This document shows positions 33,950 to 41,775 of a DNA stretch of 64,000 nt, piece by piece. Origin of the DNA: Streptomyces sp. G44. Its GTDB lineage: Bacteria > Actinomycetota > Actinomycetes > Streptomycetales > Streptomycetaceae. The notes beneath the pieces were generated by a model, which saw only the letters and a program-made list of their open reading frames with translations, was not told where the DNA came from and did no database searches. The translations under genes and the position numbers were made by a program. Within the stretch, counting starts at the first letter, position 1. Each line of letters opens with the position of its first letter. The DNA is taken from NCBI RefSeq assembly GCF_016905445.1, contig NZ_JAFEXF010000002.1, positions 1 through 64,000 of the forward strand, given 5' to 3'.

Positions 33950-34290
33950 CGCTCCGGGGCGCCGGTCTGCGTACGCAGCCGCTGGACGTCCCAGTGCAGA
34001 ACATGCCAGTCCGTGGCCTCCTGGGCGGCTTCGCGGAAGGCTTCCGTGCTCAGACGGAGTTCGTCGCTCAGGGGGAACGCGGCCTGCTGGCCGATGAGGT
34101 GCTCGCTGCAGCGCAGGATGTTGCCGAGCTGGATCGGGACGCCGTCGTCCTCGTCGAGCAGTGGCGCGAGCAGCGGCAGTACGTCCTCCAGCGGGGGATG
34201 CGTGCGGAGGTAGGTCGCGAGATCGGCGAGGGTGCTCGTGGCCTGACGGATCTGGCCGGAGGTGGGGGCATCGGGTGCGTGGTGGGGCAA
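33946..34290 (-). CDS. Small helical accessory protein
   Basis: 114 residues from TTG 34290. It is all helix: SGQIRQATSTLADLATYLRT, LLAPLLDEDDGVPIQLGNIL, ELRLSTEAFREAAQEATD. Its end, RLRTQTGAPER, has only a weak version of the Arg tail. The TTG has no good Shine-Dalgarno sequence; TTGCCC starts recur in this element (31221, 43357, 51534). Unknown function, coupled by ATGA to the DUF317 gene. Confidence 0.65.
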   Translation of the reverse strand: MPHHAPDAPTSGQIRQATSTLADLATYLRTHPPLEDVLPLLAPLLDEDDGVPIQLGNILRCSEHLIGQQAAFPLSDELRLSTEAFREAAQEATDWHVLHWDVQRLRTQTGAPER

Positions 34291-34343
34291 GTCGGGGTGC
34301 TTTCAGTGCGAGGACAGGGGGCGGCCGGAGGGCCAGGGGCCGG

Positions 34344-35156
34344 TCAGCGGCGGGCTCGGGAGCCTGCCTGCGCGTATGGACCGGCGGTGGGAGTCTGGTG
34401 TCGGGGCCGGGTGGAGGCCCATGAGTTGCGGGCCCAGGTGGCGGCGCGAGCAGCTTGGATGCGGGTCTGCTGCCAGGCGGACATCTCGTCGGGCCGCACC
34501 GACACGGACGTGGTGCGGATGCGGGTGGACGGCGGTACATGCCCGCGCGGACGGATGACCTGCTGAGGGTCGGACAGCGCGGTGCTGAACGCCTGGAGGA
34601 GGTGCATCGGTGTGCTGCTGGTGAAACTGGCGTCCCACACGCGCCCGTGCTCGTTGCGGGCCCCGGCCCACCACAGCGCCTCGCCGGGCTTGGACTGGTG
34701 GAACTGCATCCAGGCGCCGCCGTCGGGGCTCATGGCGGTGAAGTGCTGGCCCTGTTCGGTCTTCCAGCGCTGCTCCTGCAGCGGCGCCCACACGTTGGGC
34801 GCGTGCGCGGAGCGGGGGCGGGTGAGCGCGTCGGTGAAGCCGGCGACGATCTCCACGGGCACCTGGCGCGTGAAGGTCGCGTGCCAGGCTTCCTGACCTG
34901 GGGCGGCCTTCCCGGAGATCGTCCACCCGCCGGGCTGGGTGAAGGGGTCGTATCCGATGCGGACGGACTTGTCGGGGTTGTCGAAGACCAGCGGTCCGCC
35001 GGTCTTGGACTTATCACTCCAGCCGGAGGCGCGCAGGAACTCACTGACGTAGCGGATGTCGCCGCCGCCGGCGAGGTAGCGGCGCTCGATCAGGTAGTGC
35101 TGTTCGGCCTGCTGGGCGCCGGGGCTCCAACCGGTCCACTGCTGCTGCTTCTTCAC
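34344..35156 (-). CDS. DUF317 protein, third paralogue, Arg tail
   Basis: 270 residues from GTG 35156, overlapping the upstream TGA (GTGA) and preceded by GGAGGA. LIERRYLAGGGDIRYVSEFL, VRIGYDPFTQPGGW, VEIVAGFTDALTRPRSAH, VWAPLQEQRWKTEQGQ and MHLLQAFSTALSDPQQVI cover both DUF317 units. It ends QAGSRARR. With 31259 and 33119 it makes a three-member local family interleaved with helical proteins. Confidence 0.85.
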   Translation of the reverse strand: MKKQQQWTGWSPGAQQAEQHYLIERRYLAGGGDIRYVSEFLRASGWSDKSKTGGPLVFDNPDKSVRIGYDPFTQPGGWTISGKAAPGQEAWHATFTRQVPVEIVAGFTDALTRPRSAHAPNVWAPLQEQRWKTEQGQHFTAMSPDGGAWMQFHQSKPGEALWWAGARNEHGRVWDASFTSSTPMHLLQAFSTALSDPQQVIRPRGHVPPSTRIRTTSVSVRPDEMSAWQQTRIQAARAATWARNSWASTRPRHQTPTAGPYAQAGSRARR

Positions 35157-35542
35157 CGGCTCCTCCTGACGACCATGGCGGAGGCGACGGGATTGGGCGG
35201 CGTGGTGCTTACCGCGGCGGGTGGTGTCCCGAGCTGCTTGATGGTGGCGGCGTGCTCGTCAAGATCCGTGCCGACGCAGTGGAGTTCGTTGGCGGCCCGG
35301 CCCATCGCGAGCCATACCTCAGGCGGGAGCATGCCGCGGTGGGCCTGGCTCTGGGCGAACCGGGAGCCGGTCTCCACTAGGTGGGTCACCCCGGTCAGGA
35401 GTCCGTTTTCGATGTCGAGGACCTCGCTGAGGATCTCGGAAGCGTGGCGCGGGGTGGCCTCGGTGAGGTACTCGTCCAGGACCCGCAAGCGGAAGGCGAT
35501 GTCCTTTGCGAGGTTCACGGCGGAGTTGGACGGGTCGGTCAT
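35153..35542 (-). CDS. Small helical accessory protein, Arg tail
   Basis: 129 residues from ATG 35542, just after AGGAGG. Helices NLAKDIAFRLRVLDEYLTEA, ILSEVLDIENGLLTGVTHLV and WLAMGRAANELHCVGTDLDE are followed by a short Pro-rich linker ending SAMVVRRSR. The arrangement (helical bundle plus basic tail) and length resemble 33946. No known family. Confidence 0.7.
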   Translation of the reverse strand: MTDPSNSAVNLAKDIAFRLRVLDEYLTEATPRHASEILSEVLDIENGLLTGVTHLVETGSRFAQSQAHRGMLPPEVWLAMGRAANELHCVGTDLDEHAATIKQLGTPPAAVSTTPPNPVASAMVVRRSR

Positions 35543-35571
35543 GGGCCTCCTGGGGCAAGAAAGAGGGGTGG

Positions 35572-35769
35572 TCAGCCGCGTCGGCCGAGGCGGCGGGCTT
35601 CGCTGAGGGTGGCTTCTGGCCGGGCGCCGGCCAAAGGGATGGGGCGCTCTGTGCTGCCGACGGCGACGGCGCGCAGGTAGTGGCGGAACAGGGCTGCGGC
35701 CAGGCGCGGCTTTCTGCTGGCGGTGATGGGCGGGGGCGTGTGGTCGGGTGCGGGGATGTGCGGTCTCAC
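35572..35769 (-). CDS. Small basic protein
   Basis: 65 residues from GTG 35769. After a Pro-rich start it reads SRKPRLAAALFRHYLRAVAV and ends LSEARRLGRRG. Net strongly positive. The ribosome site is weak. It may be a real small gene of this operon or a remnant; the basic end fits its neighbours. Confidence 0.45.
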   Translation of the reverse strand: MRPHIPAPDHTPPPITASRKPRLAAALFRHYLRAVAVGSTERPIPLAGARPEATLSEARRLGRRG

Positions 35770-35817
35770 TCGGGCGGCGGGGTCGGCCCCTTTGCAAGGG
35801 CCGACCGAAGACGGTGG

Positions 35818-36186
35818 TCAGGGGGAGCGGCGGCTTCCTGCGGAGGGTGGGGTCGCAGGGGCTGGGGCCGGTGGCGACGGTCGTGTTGCGGCGCGGGCGG
35901 CCTGGTGGGCGGTGCCGCCGACGACGGTGGCGATGGAGATGCGGTATCCGGCGCGGGGCAGCAGGGAGACTGCGCGGTCGGCCATCTGTTTCACGGCGAT
36001 CTCGCCCCAGTGCTCGGGGACTTGATGCCACTCGTCGTCTTCCTCGGGCGCGCAGTGGCGGTCGAGGCCGAGGCCGTCGAGCAGTTCCAGGAGGCGTTCG
36101 GGGGCGCCGGGGCGGCTGTCGACGTAGATGGTGCCGTCGCGGTGGTACATCAGTACGTCGACGTCGTGCTCGTCGGCGAGCGTCAT
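35818..36186 (-). CDS. Small accessory protein, paralogue of 36214, basic tail
   Basis: 122 residues from ATG 36186. DVLMYHRDGTIYVDSRPGAP, ERLLELLDGLGLDRH, DEWHQVPEHWGEIAVKQMAD and LLPRAGYRISIAT align with the neighbour at 36214 (TIYAETSTGAPEQLLALLDA, WHEVPGHLSEAEQKQ, LLAGYVVYIP). It ends PSAGSRRSP. A strand-helix-strand-helix-strand module is likely. Function unknown. Confidence 0.7.
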   Translation of the reverse strand: MTLADEHDVDVLMYHRDGTIYVDSRPGAPERLLELLDGLGLDRHCAPEEDDEWHQVPEHWGEIAVKQMADRAVSLLPRAGYRISIATVVGGTAHQAARAATRPSPPAPAPATPPSAGSRRSP

Positions 36187-36213
36187 GGGCGGGGGGCTCC
36201 GGGGCGTTGTAGT

Positions 36214-36624
36214 TCACCGCCGGGCAGGGGTGGCGCGGCTGGGAGCCTTGGGCGCGGGCCGGGTGCTGGCGGGCGGTGCGGCGGTGGGGTGGCGGTGATT
36301 GCGGATGTCCGCGACCGCTTCCTGGTAGGCGGTGGGGTCGAAGAGTTCGTCGGGGATGTAGACGACGTATCCGGCCAGGAGCAGGGAGGGGATGGCCCGG
36401 GTAGCGGCCTGCTTCTGCTCGGCCTCGCTGAGGTGGCCGGGGACTTCGTGCCAGGTGTAGACGGGTCCGGCTGTCACTGTGGTCTTGCGTTCCAGGCCGA
36501 GGGCGTCGAGCAGGGCCAGGAGCTGTTCGGGCGCACCGGTGGAGGTCTCGGCATAGATCGTGTCGGTCAGGGGCTTTCGGTAGATCTCGACGTCGCTGCC
36601 GTAGTCGTTGGCTCTGTTGCCCAC
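36214..36624 (-). CDS. Small accessory protein, paralogue of 35818, Arg tail
   Basis: 136 residues from GTG 36624, with GGGAG upstream. Core IYRKPLTDTIYAETSTGAPE, LLALLDALGLERK, YTWHEVPGHLSEAEQKQAAT and LLAGYVVYIPDELF, then a Pro/Ala/Thr tail ending SRATPARR. It is a tandem duplicate of the 35818 gene with the same HxVPxHxxE motif. Function unknown. Confidence 0.7.
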   Translation of the reverse strand: MGNRANDYGSDVEIYRKPLTDTIYAETSTGAPEQLLALLDALGLERKTTVTAGPVYTWHEVPGHLSEAEQKQAATRAIPSLLLAGYVVYIPDELFDPTAYQEAVADIRNHRHPTAAPPASTRPAPKAPSRATPARR

Positions 36625-36652
36625 GGGCGGGGCTGCTCCCTTCTTATGGGGG

Positions 36653-37393
36653 CTATCGCCGCCGGGCAGGCGACTTGGACGGGGTCGCGACGGGGGCGGT
36701 GTCCAGGGCGGGCTTGGCCTGCGGGAGCCGCACGCTGATGCCGATGCCGAGTTGTACGAGCTGAGCTGCTGCCCGCTGGATGGCCTCGGCTTGGGCTGCG
36801 GTGTCCTCGCCGGGCAGCACGAAGGCGTCATGGTTCTCGTCGTAGACGCAGCCGTTGTCGGCGAGGATCTGGGCGGCATCGGCCCGGTCGGGCTTGGTGA
36901 CGTGGAAGTCCCGCCCGCTCAACGTGATCACCACAAGTTCTGGGGGCGCGACCGGGGTGAGGCGGGCGGCCTTGTCGTGGACCTGGGCGAGGGCCTTTTC
37001 GTAGCGGGGCAGCAGATCGGTGGTGATGTCAGCGGCGGCCTGGGCCGGGTCGTCGGGGACGGCGATGCCGTCGGGCTCTCGTACGGCGTGGAAGGCGTCC
37101 GCGTGGATGTCGGCCGGGGCGATGGCGCCGACGAGGAACTCCTCGCCGCTGCGGGGGCGCGCGATGACATACAGGCGGGCGCCATCATCGCGGGTGAGGA
37201 CCGCGTCCTGGTCCAGGACGTGCTCGGCAATGGCGTGCGCGACCAAGTTCATGTCCCAGACGTGTTCGGCGCGGGCGAACTGGTCGGGGTAGTGCGCATG
37301 CTTCTGGTGCTCACTGGTCCAGTTGCCGGGGAGTTCGTCGGCGAGGGCGATGGCGAAGGACGCGAGATCGGGGGCGGATTCGTGCTCGTGCAT
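36653..37393 (-). CDS. Accessory protein related to 45923 and 47778, Arg tail
   Basis: 246 residues from ATG 37393, after GAGGA. The segment VLTRDDGARLYVIARPRSGE, EFLVGAIAP, IAVPDDPAQAAADITTDLLP and RYEKALAQVHDK matches GFAVILRDGGGTELLLAERP ... LLPDYERAVHL of the 45923 protein. The C-terminal part (VVITLSGRDFHVTKPDRADA, ILADNGCVYDENHDAFVLPG) is a copy of the module found at the N-terminus of 45923 and 47778, so the domains are in swapped order. It ends SKSPARRR. Confidence 0.7.
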   Translation of the reverse strand: MHEHESAPDLASFAIALADELPGNWTSEHQKHAHYPDQFARAEHVWDMNLVAHAIAEHVLDQDAVLTRDDGARLYVIARPRSGEEFLVGAIAPADIHADAFHAVREPDGIAVPDDPAQAAADITTDLLPRYEKALAQVHDKAARLTPVAPPELVVITLSGRDFHVTKPDRADAAQILADNGCVYDENHDAFVLPGEDTAAQAEAIQRAAAQLVQLGIGISVRLPQAKPALDTAPVATPSKSPARRR

Positions 37394-37413
37394 GTGTTCC
37401 TCGGGGATGGGGG

Positions 37414-37830
37414 TCAGCGCCGCCGTCCGGCGGGTGCCGGGGTAGTGGGCGCCGGGATGGGCGTTGTGGTGGTCCGGGGCGGGGGCGGGCAGCCGCAGAC
37501 GGCGGAGGCTTCGCGCTCGCCTGGGCCGACTTCGGCGCTGCACATGCTGCGCTGCGGGTGAGGTTCGTGCCGGTCGGCGAGGTCGGCACGCACCCCGGCA
37601 AGGTCGGACCGGATGACGTCAAGGCGTCCCTCGGCGAGGTAGCGCAGCCGGGAGGCGGTGGCGATGTCGGATGCTCCGCCGAGGCCCAGGTGGAACTCGA
37701 TCGTTGCCGTGAGGACGTCGTCGAGGGCGGCCAGGACACCGTCGTGGGCGGCGGTGAGTTCGGTCAGCGCGTCCGCGACCTCTTCGGTGGTGGTCGCCTG
37801 GCGGATGCGTTCGGCCTGGTGGGCGACCAA
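37414..37830 (-). CDS. Helical accessory protein, Arg tail
   Basis: 138 residues from TTG 37830 (VAHQAERIRQATTTEEVADA, HDGVLAALDDVLTATIEFHL, RLRYLAEGRLDVIRSDLAGV). A Pro/Thr tail ends TTPAPAGRRR. The same frame stays open and protein-like upstream (LRRHAAPAEAHHLPIGAL), overlapping the end of the relaxase-like gene, so the true start may be a CTG near 37896. Function unknown. Confidence 0.65.
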   Translation of the reverse strand: MVAHQAERIRQATTTEEVADALTELTAAHDGVLAALDDVLTATIEFHLGLGGASDIATASRLRYLAEGRLDVIRSDLAGVRADLADRHEPHPQRSMCSAEVGPGEREASAVCGCPPPPRTTTTPIPAPTTPAPAGRRR

Positions 37831-37855
37831 GGCGCCGATCGGGAGGTGGTGCGCC

Positions 37856-38758
37856 TCAGCGGGAGCGGCGTGCCGGCGCAGGGCGCGGAGCGGCAGGTGG
37901 GCGGGTGGTCAGGGCGGCGCGCTGCTTGGCGCCGGGCAGATCCGCGGCGGTCGCCTCCAGGTCCTGCTGGATGCCGTACAGACGCCGGGCGATCAGCTCC
38001 AGCCGGTGCCCCGCCTCGGGCCCGTAGGCGTGGGGCAACTCCTCCAGCCGGTGGGCGGCCTGCTCGACCAGACCGCGCACCGAGGCGATCGGCCCGTTGG
38101 ACTCGTCGGCTAGCTTGCACATCAGCGTGGCGAGCTGCGCGGCCACCGCAGGTGGGGACTGATCCGCCACCGTCCGCGGCAGCCCCGGGCGTTGGGCCGA
38201 GAGACGCGCGGTCAGCGGGCGACCACCGTGGGGCTGGGCGGGCACCAGGTCCAGATCGGCCTCGATGCGGCGGCACTCTTCCATGAGCGTCCGGGCGAGG
38301 GGGTAGGGCTGCCGGGTCCAGGCGCCGTCGCCACGGATGAGGTTGGCGATCACGTCGAGTCGTCCGGGGCGGGCCTGCAGCGCGACCCAGCGGCAGGCGT
38401 CTTCGTCCCCGGCGGGTGCGAGGCCGGCGACGTGCGTCAGCCGCTGAGCGACCTCCGCCCACTCCGGCGGATGCAGTTCCCGGTCGGCGGGGTGCAGCCG
38501 GACCGCCATATGGAAGATCTCGGGGTCGTTGGCGCTCGGCCCGGCGGCGTACGGGTGGAGATCCTGTGGCGCGAGGAGGTACTCCTCCCAGTCGGCGAAC
38601 ATCCACTCCTGCGGGCCGCCCTTGGCGACGCTGGAGTCCAGGGGGGCGCTGGCTACCACGAGATCACCCAGCACATCCTGCTCGGCGACAGGACGGTCCA
38701 GCGCCGCGGACAACGGGATGGAGGGGAAGAACTCCGCTTCGTGGATGTACGGGATCAC
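37856..38758 (-). CDS. Relaxase-like mobilization protein without the His motif, Arg tail
   Basis: 300 residues; GTG 38758 overlaps the TGA of the gene upstream (GTGA). MAVRLHPADRELHPPEWAEV, AQRLTHVAGLAPAGDEDACR, WVALQA and LMEECRRIEADLDLVPA follow the order of Streptomyces relaxase/mobilization proteins, remembered as WHxxVRxAPxDR, GIAPDGDExACRWIAVRH and ECRKIEAxxGL. At the place of the metal-binding HIHI motif (remembered as DDHIHILATxxRADG) this protein has PGRLDVIANLIRGDG. The N-terminal YLYGPG region is also absent. It is therefore unlikely to nick DNA and may bind DNA or the true relaxase. It ends RPAPARRSR. Confidence 0.75.
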   Translation of the reverse strand: MIPYIHEAEFFPSIPLSAALDRPVAEQDVLGDLVVASAPLDSSVAKGGPQEWMFADWEEYLLAPQDLHPYAAGPSANDPEIFHMAVRLHPADRELHPPEWAEVAQRLTHVAGLAPAGDEDACRWVALQARPGRLDVIANLIRGDGAWTRQPYPLARTLMEECRRIEADLDLVPAQPHGGRPLTARLSAQRPGLPRTVADQSPPAVAAQLATLMCKLADESNGPIASVRGLVEQAAHRLEELPHAYGPEAGHRLELIARRLYGIQQDLEATAADLPGAKQRAALTTRPPAAPRPAPARRSR

Positions 38759-39174
38759 CGGCTGGCCCGGGCATCCGCGATGTGCACGACCTGGTTCTTA
38801 TCGGTGGTGAAGTACCACCCGCAGTCGATCACGGTGCCCGCGTCAGCGAACTTCGGTATCAGGTAGTCCTCCAGCGCGCGCAGGTAGATGAGGCAGTCGG
38901 GGCAGCGCCGGGAGAGGTGGACCAGGTAGCGGGGGTGGGCGGTGACGAAGGTCTGCTGCCCGCCGTTGTGGTCGCGCAGCCGCCACCCGTCCTCCTCGGT
39001 GGGCGTGTGCCAGGACGGGGTCACCACCGTCATGGCATCGCCCCACAGCTCCCCGCCGGCGACGCCCTTGAGGATGACGACCTGGTCGCCGGGCCGGAAG
39101 TGGCCGTGGGCCATGTCCCTCTCGGGCGTGAGGATGTCGGCGGGAATGTACGGCGGGCGGGCGGGTTGGGGCAT
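38755..39174 (-). CDS. First gene of the left accessory operon; Cys-containing protein, Arg end
   Basis: 139 residues from ATG 39174, with AAGGA upstream. HFRPGDQVVILKGVAGGELW looks like a small beta-barrel (SH3/KOW-like); ETLV-type strands are followed by HLSRRCPDCLIYLRALEDYL with a CPDC pair, and VIDCGWYFTTDKNQVV. It ends HIADARASR. It is the first gene after hairpin copy 2 and is coupled by GTGA to the relaxase-like gene. Confidence 0.7.
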   Translation of the reverse strand: MPQPARPPYIPADILTPERDMAHGHFRPGDQVVILKGVAGGELWGDAMTVVTPSWHTPTEEDGWRLRDHNGGQQTFVTAHPRYLVHLSRRCPDCLIYLRALEDYLIPKFADAGTVIDCGWYFTTDKNQVVHIADARASR

Positions 39175-39228
39175 GAAAGGGGTCCTTCCACGAACGGCAC
39201 GGGCGGCGGTGGAAGGACAATGGTCCGG

Positions 39229-39280
39229 ACGATCCCCGGTTTTGCTAACCGGGGATCGTGGGGTATAACGCGTCGCGCGG
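39229..39280 (-). promoter_or_regulatory. Promoter-hairpin module, copy 2
   Basis: On the minus strand: CCGCGCGACGCGTTATA, nine bases, then CCCCGGTTAGCAAAACCGGGG within a 13-bp stem (39229-39259). The TATA lies 13 bases before CCCC, as in copies 3 and 4, so transcription would begin at or just before the hairpin. The 17 bases up to TATA match copy 4 at 16 positions. It drives the operon from 39174 towards 21.5 kb. Confidence 0.75.
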
Positions 39281-39307
39281 TCCGGCCCGCGGCGCTCGCT
39301 CGGACTC

Positions 39308-39805
39308 TCAGCGGAATGGGTTCTCGGTGCCGAGGTCGGCCTCGGTGGCGGCGTCGAGAAGCTCGGGAAGATCGGTTCCTTCGGCGTCCCGCTGGTCGAT
39401 CCACCACCCGGCGCGGCTGATCGTGCGGATCTTTTCTTCGAGTGCGGCCCAGTCCGCCTCGTCCCAGGTACCTTCGGTGACCAGCGCGGTGTAGGCGGCG
39501 GTGACCAGCTGGTGGCGGGAGCGTTCGCCCCAGTCCAGGGCCTTCTCTGGGCCTTCGAGCGGGGGCATCTCGAACTGGTTGGCCCAGTCGGCGGCGGCCT
39601 GCTGTTCGGCGGCGCGCTTGGCGGCGAGCCACTCCTCCTTGCTGGCGCTGTCGTTGTCGCCGGCGGCCTTCCAGCAGTCGGTGCAGTCCTTGGAGGCGAG
39701 CCAGCGGGCGAAGGGCGCGCGCTTGTCGGCGGGCCGGTCGGACAGGTCATGCGGCTGGGTGTGTCCACAGCTGTGGACGACTTCGAAGGATGTACGGACA
39801 GCCAT
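39308..39805 (-). CDS. Conserved zinc-site protein of Streptomyces mobile elements
   Basis: 165 residues from ATG 39805, with AAGGAG upstream. VVHSCGHTQPHDLSDRP and WLASKDCTDCW supply Cys-x-His plus CxxC, a likely zinc site; the middle is an acidic/Trp-rich helix region (WANQFEMPPLEGPEKALDWG, RHQLVTAAYTALV). It ends TENPFR. I remember similar short proteins next to transfer genes, without known function. It is the last gene before hairpin copy 2. Confidence 0.75.
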   Translation of the reverse strand: MAVRTSFEVVHSCGHTQPHDLSDRPADKRAPFARWLASKDCTDCWKAAGDNDSASKEEWLAAKRAAEQQAAADWANQFEMPPLEGPEKALDWGERSRHQLVTAAYTALVTEGTWDEADWAALEEKIRTISRAGWWIDQRDAEGTDLPELLDAATEADLGTENPFR

Positions 39806-39975
39806 GTTCTGGGTGGTCTCCTTGCCGTGGCGGGCAGTTCAGGGGTTAAGGCCGGGTATGTGCGGTCGAGTGGGCTGATGGTGGGGTTCAGCGGCGCGCG
39901 ACATGGGCTGGCCTGCGGAGGTGGTCTGGAGTGCTTGGCGGTGGTCTCGGGGACGCTTCCGCCTTCTGCGCCGTC

Positions 39976-41775
39976 TCAGCGTGTCCTGCGGATGGCGTCT
40001 GTGGCCGCCTTGGCGATGGCGGCGGGAGCGCTGGAGGGCTGGGGCAGGTGCAGCAAGGTGGTCCCCGGCAAGTGGTGGGACTTCGCGGTGAGGGTGAGCT
40101 GGAGTACGGCGCAGCCGGTGGTCGTGAGCTGCTTGACGCGGGTGACGGCTTGAGCGGTTTCGTCGCTGCTGTAGTGGGCGTCGGTGACGATCACGAGGAG
40201 GCGGCCGGCGCCGGGGCGGCTGAGTTCGAGGCCGTGGTCGAGTGCGTCGATGGCGTCACCGAGGTTGTGGTGGCCGCCGTTGGCATCGAACGTCGTCACG
40301 CGCTCTGGTGCTCGGTGGGTGGGTCGGGTCAATGCGGTCAGGTGCTGGTCATAGGCGATGGTGGCGGTACGGGAGTCGGGGTCGGTCAGGGCTGCTGCGC
40401 GTGCCACGATCCAGGCGGCGGAGGCGACGGGCGCGCAGGCGGCCCGCATGGAGCCGGAGACGTCGACGGCGATCCCCACACGCAGCGGTGGGGTGGGGGA
40501 GTTCCGGCGGTGGGTGTGGGTGAACGGTTCTGCTGTGGGGACCGATCCGGCTGCGCGCTGAGCGTCGCGGGCGAGGGCAGCGCGCATGTTGAGGCGGCCG
40601 GGCGGGGTGGGGCTGGTGGTCCGCTCCTCGGTCCGCTCGCGGTAGGCGGCGGCACGCAGGGCGCGGCTCAGGCGCGCGGCGGCACTCTGCTCGGCGGCGG
40701 TGGGCTTGCGGGTGCCGGTAACCGGGTTGCCGGAGGGCGCCGGTGTGCCGTCGGGGTTGACGGTGGTGCCACGGGTGTTGAACACGCTCTTGGCGGTGGC
40801 GGCGGCTTTGCGTCGCTGGCCGGCTCGTTGGGCGCGGTCCTTTGCCTGCACCTTGGACCGCGACGCCATGGCGTTGGCCGCTGCGTCCTGTGCCGCGAGG
40901 TCGGCGGCGTCGGTGGCTGCCGTGCTGTCCATGACGACCCGCACGGCGCCGGACAGCAGATCGGTGAGGCCCTGCGGCACGGGCAGGGCGGGGGCCGCGG
41001 CGTCCAGAGCGTCGCACCATTCTTGACCGCGCGCGAGCATGGTCGTGGCGTCGTGGTCGGCGCACTGGTGGGCTGCGGTCCAGATGCGGGAGAGGGTGGT
41101 CAGCAGGTTGGCGCCCAGCACCTTTTCGCATAGATCGGCGACGGCCCGGGTCTCGCCGGCGTCCAGGATGCCGACGTCACGGCGGCCGAGGATCAGGGCC
41201 GCCACGGCGGCGGCCTGCTCGATGCCCTGGAGGGTGGGGTGGGCGATGTCGGGCATGACCAGGGTTCGGGCACTGGTGCGCAGGTACGTGCGGTCCGTGG
41301 GCCGCGTGATCAGATGCGCGCCTTCGACGCGGCTCTCCTCCAGCAGGAGCGCGGCCTCGACGACACGGGGGTTGGCTCCGGCAGGCTGTGTCCAGACGGA
41401 GTGGGCCGCGTGCGCGGCCTCGTGGACGAACACTCCCCAGGCGGCGGGATACCGCTCCTCGTCGCCCACGATCCGCGGATGGATCTCGTGGGGCTGGAGG
41501 GGGGCGAACAGGCGGGCGTCGAACTCGACCTCGCCCAGGGTTGGGAAGAACGCGGCCGGTGCGCCGCTGCGGGTGCCGGGGCGGCAGGTGACGAGGAGGT
41601 CCTGGCGGCCGGAGAGGGCGACCAGCCGGTCGCCGAGTTCGGCTCCCACGCGCAGCCACGCGGCCGGGGAGGAGCGGGGTTGCGCGGGCGGTGCGCCGTC
41701 GTCGTCCCAGCGCGCGATGTCGGCGTCATCGTCCGGCGTGGTGGCGGGGGACTGGACGTGGTGGTGGGCGCTCAT
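39976..41775 (-). CDS. VWA (MIDAS) protein with HExxH metallopeptidase-like motif, Arg tail
   Basis: 599 residues; ATG 41775 overlaps the TGA of the ATPase upstream (ATGA). FVHEAAHAAHS near residue 117 is a zincin HExxH, with EESRVEGAHL about 30 residues later as a possible third ligand. A Lys/Arg-rich linker leads to a C-terminal VWA domain with MIDAS DVSGSM near 438, a distal Thr (FDANGGHHNLGDA) and IVTDAHYSS. Together with the MoxR-like ATPase this resembles the CobS/CobT and MoxR-VWA chaperone pairs that insert metals or remodel complexes. It ends DAIRRTR. Confidence 0.85.
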   Translation of the reverse strand: MSAHHHVQSPATTPDDDADIARWDDDGAPPAQPRSSPAAWLRVGAELGDRLVALSGRQDLLVTCRPGTRSGAPAAFFPTLGEVEFDARLFAPLQPHEIHPRIVGDEERYPAAWGVFVHEAAHAAHSVWTQPAGANPRVVEAALLLEESRVEGAHLITRPTDRTYLRTSARTLVMPDIAHPTLQGIEQAAAVAALILGRRDVGILDAGETRAVADLCEKVLGANLLTTLSRIWTAAHQCADHDATTMLARGQEWCDALDAAAPALPVPQGLTDLLSGAVRVVMDSTAATDAADLAAQDAAANAMASRSKVQAKDRAQRAGQRRKAAATAKSVFNTRGTTVNPDGTPAPSGNPVTGTRKPTAAEQSAAARLSRALRAAAYRERTEERTTSPTPPGRLNMRAALARDAQRAAGSVPTAEPFTHTHRRNSPTPPLRVGIAVDVSGSMRAACAPVASAAWIVARAAALTDPDSRTATIAYDQHLTALTRPTHRAPERVTTFDANGGHHNLGDAIDALDHGLELSRPGAGRLLVIVTDAHYSSDETAQAVTRVKQLTTTGCAVLQLTLTAKSHHLPGTTLLHLPQPSSAPAAIAKAATDAIRRTR

